From CAVVFX01 sp963747535 (GTDB lineage Bacteria; Acidobacteriota; Terriglobia; Bryobacterales; Bryobacteraceae), in NCBI GenBank assembly GCA_963747535.1, contig CAVVFX010000006.1, forward strand, positions 62,001 to 126,000: DNA of 64,000 bases, written 5' to 3'. Below are positions 63,701 through 64,000 of the stretch, piece by piece. Position 1 is the stretch's first letter; each line of letters opens with the position of its first letter. The notes beneath the pieces are model-generated. The model saw only the letters and a list, made by a program, of their open reading frames with translations, was not told where the DNA came from and did no database searches. Both the position numbers and the translations under genes were made by a program.

Positions 63701-63884
63701 TTCGCGGTCCTGTGATCTGAATGTCCGTTGCCGGGACATAAGCGCCGCTATCGTCGACGACCGTTCCTTTAATAGTTCCCGTGGTAGCGGACGCCTGGGC
63801 AAAGGCTGAAAGACTCAGCGACATGAGCGCCACAAGGCAAAGCAAAAGACGAATCGGCGTCACTAGAATTGTTTCCTTTTTCAC
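60756..63884 (-). CDS. Oar-like TonB-dependent receptor with a glycine-rich loop
   Basis: 1042 residues from the GTG at 63884; another GTG at 63863 (MTPIRLLLC...) has AAGGA 10 nt upstream and may be the true start. A signal peptide ends at FAQ near 30. A carboxypeptidase-regulatory domain follows (about 35-110: GTIKGTVVDDSGAYVPA, GNFSVPGLQPGGYVVKT), then a plug-like region and a long barrel that ends EMSVRFSF with the terminal Phe. Near 930-975 an unusual segment of GGPGGGGGRGG and GGMRGG units, over 60% Gly, sits just before the last strands, probably in an external loop. It probably imports a bulky ligand. Confidence 0.88.
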   Translation of the reverse strand: MKKETILVTPIRLLLCLVALMSLSLSAFAQASATTGTIKGTVVDDSGAYVPATDIQITGPRNFSRTVQSDATGNFSVPGLQPGGYVVKTNRTGFAVNSTPVKVEAGKVFSLNIPLKVEASKQEVTVQGEAVGTVSVEASANASQLVLKQAEIDALPDDPDDLAADLQALAGPSAGPNGGQIYIDGFTGGQLPPKSSIREIRINQNPFSAEFDRLGFGRIEILTKPGADRLRGSFLYSDSNSAFNSRNPFATNKPDFSSQMFSGNVGGPINSRTSYFLDFERRDITDNADINAIIVNPTTLQPSQVQQAVLTPNTRTDFNPRIDYALNANNTLVARFTDLIANQSNAGLGTTTLPSRAYDTKTNELGAYLTETAVINAKVINETRFRFLNDVTSQNSLNNTPTISVSGSFSDGGSGVGNTFSTTNSYELQNYTSVVHGTHSMKFGTRLIATTISSTVNTNFNGTYSFNGTVGPYLDASNNPIAPCNSAVQGTCQQLTSLQQYQRTLLFQGMGYTGAQILALGGMPSQFTITAGVPKSTVNQIQNGLFYQDDWRVRSNVTLSLGLRWETQTNIHDKSDFAPRVAVAWSPDSHGTRAGKTVIRIGSGMFYDRFAINQVLNAQRYNGVTLLQYAQTDPAYFSCTPSGSAACITAPLGPTPPISSLTAQTVTRYQIDPNLHSPYIIQSAFGMDRQLPRNTTLSVNYMMSRGIHELLMRNINSPLNGPSALQPFTYVYGVPGSGVYPYGAAAGIINNYESTGIFNQKQIIVNVNSRISNNFSLFGYYTLGWAKGDTDGPSSNPSNPYDIGQDYGRTAYDSRNRGLISGSIATPQKWGNLRFSPFISFRSGAPFDITTGKDLNGDSYFDNRPAFAPAGSSCVDPNVKCTKYGNFLLSPVPGLPWVTIPRNYANGPGNFSVNLRASRTWGFGEVRTSAAGGTSDRGGPGGGGGRGGPGGGGGGGMRGGGGGGMRGGPGMRGGDATTNQRYNLTVSIQARNLFNHVNLGAPVNSLSAPNFGESLGIASNGFGGGGSSANNRRLEMSVRFSF

Positions 63885-64000
63885 GTGATATAGTTCACCA
63901 GAGAGACTGCAACCAGGGGGTAGAGGTTACTGAATCTGTTGCCGGTATCCAGTTTTCACCTGTCCGTCACTGACCTCGGTAGGCCACACCCCAACCCCGC

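Overview
The window looks like chromosome of an Acidobacteriota member close to Candidatus Solibacter / Bryobacteraceae. Grounds: high GC throughout; a secreted beta-propeller protein that appears to end in the Solibacter-type C-terminal domain; two very large Oar-like TonB-dependent receptors with N-terminal carboxypeptidase-regulatory domains; a Ser/Thr kinase fused to a beta-propeller beside an ECF sigma factor of the type common in Solibacter and Planctomycetes; and quinoprotein and GMC dehydrogenase modules. Family assignments come from motifs read by eye; no database was searched. No rRNA, tRNA, CRISPR array, transposase or prophage was recognised.

Layout. 1-10 kb: end of a RES-domain gene coupled to a DinB-like gene, a Tat-exported glycoside-hydrolase-like protein, a small exported protein, a chemoreceptor behind a structured leader RNA, an NfrB-like membrane glycosyltransferase with a c-di-GMP-type MshEN domain, a phosphoesterase, a small exported helical protein and a cupin. 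10-20 kb: PBP2, RodA, an RNase E/G whose S1 domain is split by about 440 acidic/Arg-Glu residues, an ABC ATPase, a HigBA pair, cytidylate kinase and aspartate kinase. 20-27 kb: an AT-rich promoter region, then UDP-sulfoquinovose synthase, asparagine synthetase B, a GT39 and a GT21 glycosyltransferase, probably a lipid or envelope glycan modification set. 26.5-33 kb, minus strand: TonB receptor, PQQ dehydrogenase with a CXXXCH haem site, and two four-helix DMT half-transporters. 33-39 kb: a two-domain VOC protein, then an Atu/Liu-like operon (carboxyltransferase, AtuA split in two, enoyl-CoA hydratase).

39-46 kb: SMC with an Asn-Gly-His repeat insert in its ATPase head, converging on mreBCD. 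46-54 kb: matrixin-like protease with Ig-like repeats, the propeller protein, a three-gene dehydrogenase complex (G2DH small subunit, GMC flavoprotein, five-haem cytochrome c) and a second small helical exported protein. 54-64 kb: B12-binding radical SAM protein, ECF sigma, an allene-oxide-cyclase-like secreted protein, the propeller kinase and a second TonB receptor with a glycine-rich loop.

Intergenic DNA carries at least three dispersed repeat families: a 100-118 bp MITE-like element (three copies), a short directional hairpin built on GGGCAGACCA/TGGTCTGCCC (six copies), and a local GAATGAACACGAAT-type repeat. The observations I rate highest are these repeats, the leader RNA with mutually exclusive pairings at 4124-4233, the split S1 domain, the SMC head insert, the sulfoquinovose synthase cluster, and two small exported proteins 44 kb apart that seem to be paralogues of an unnamed family.
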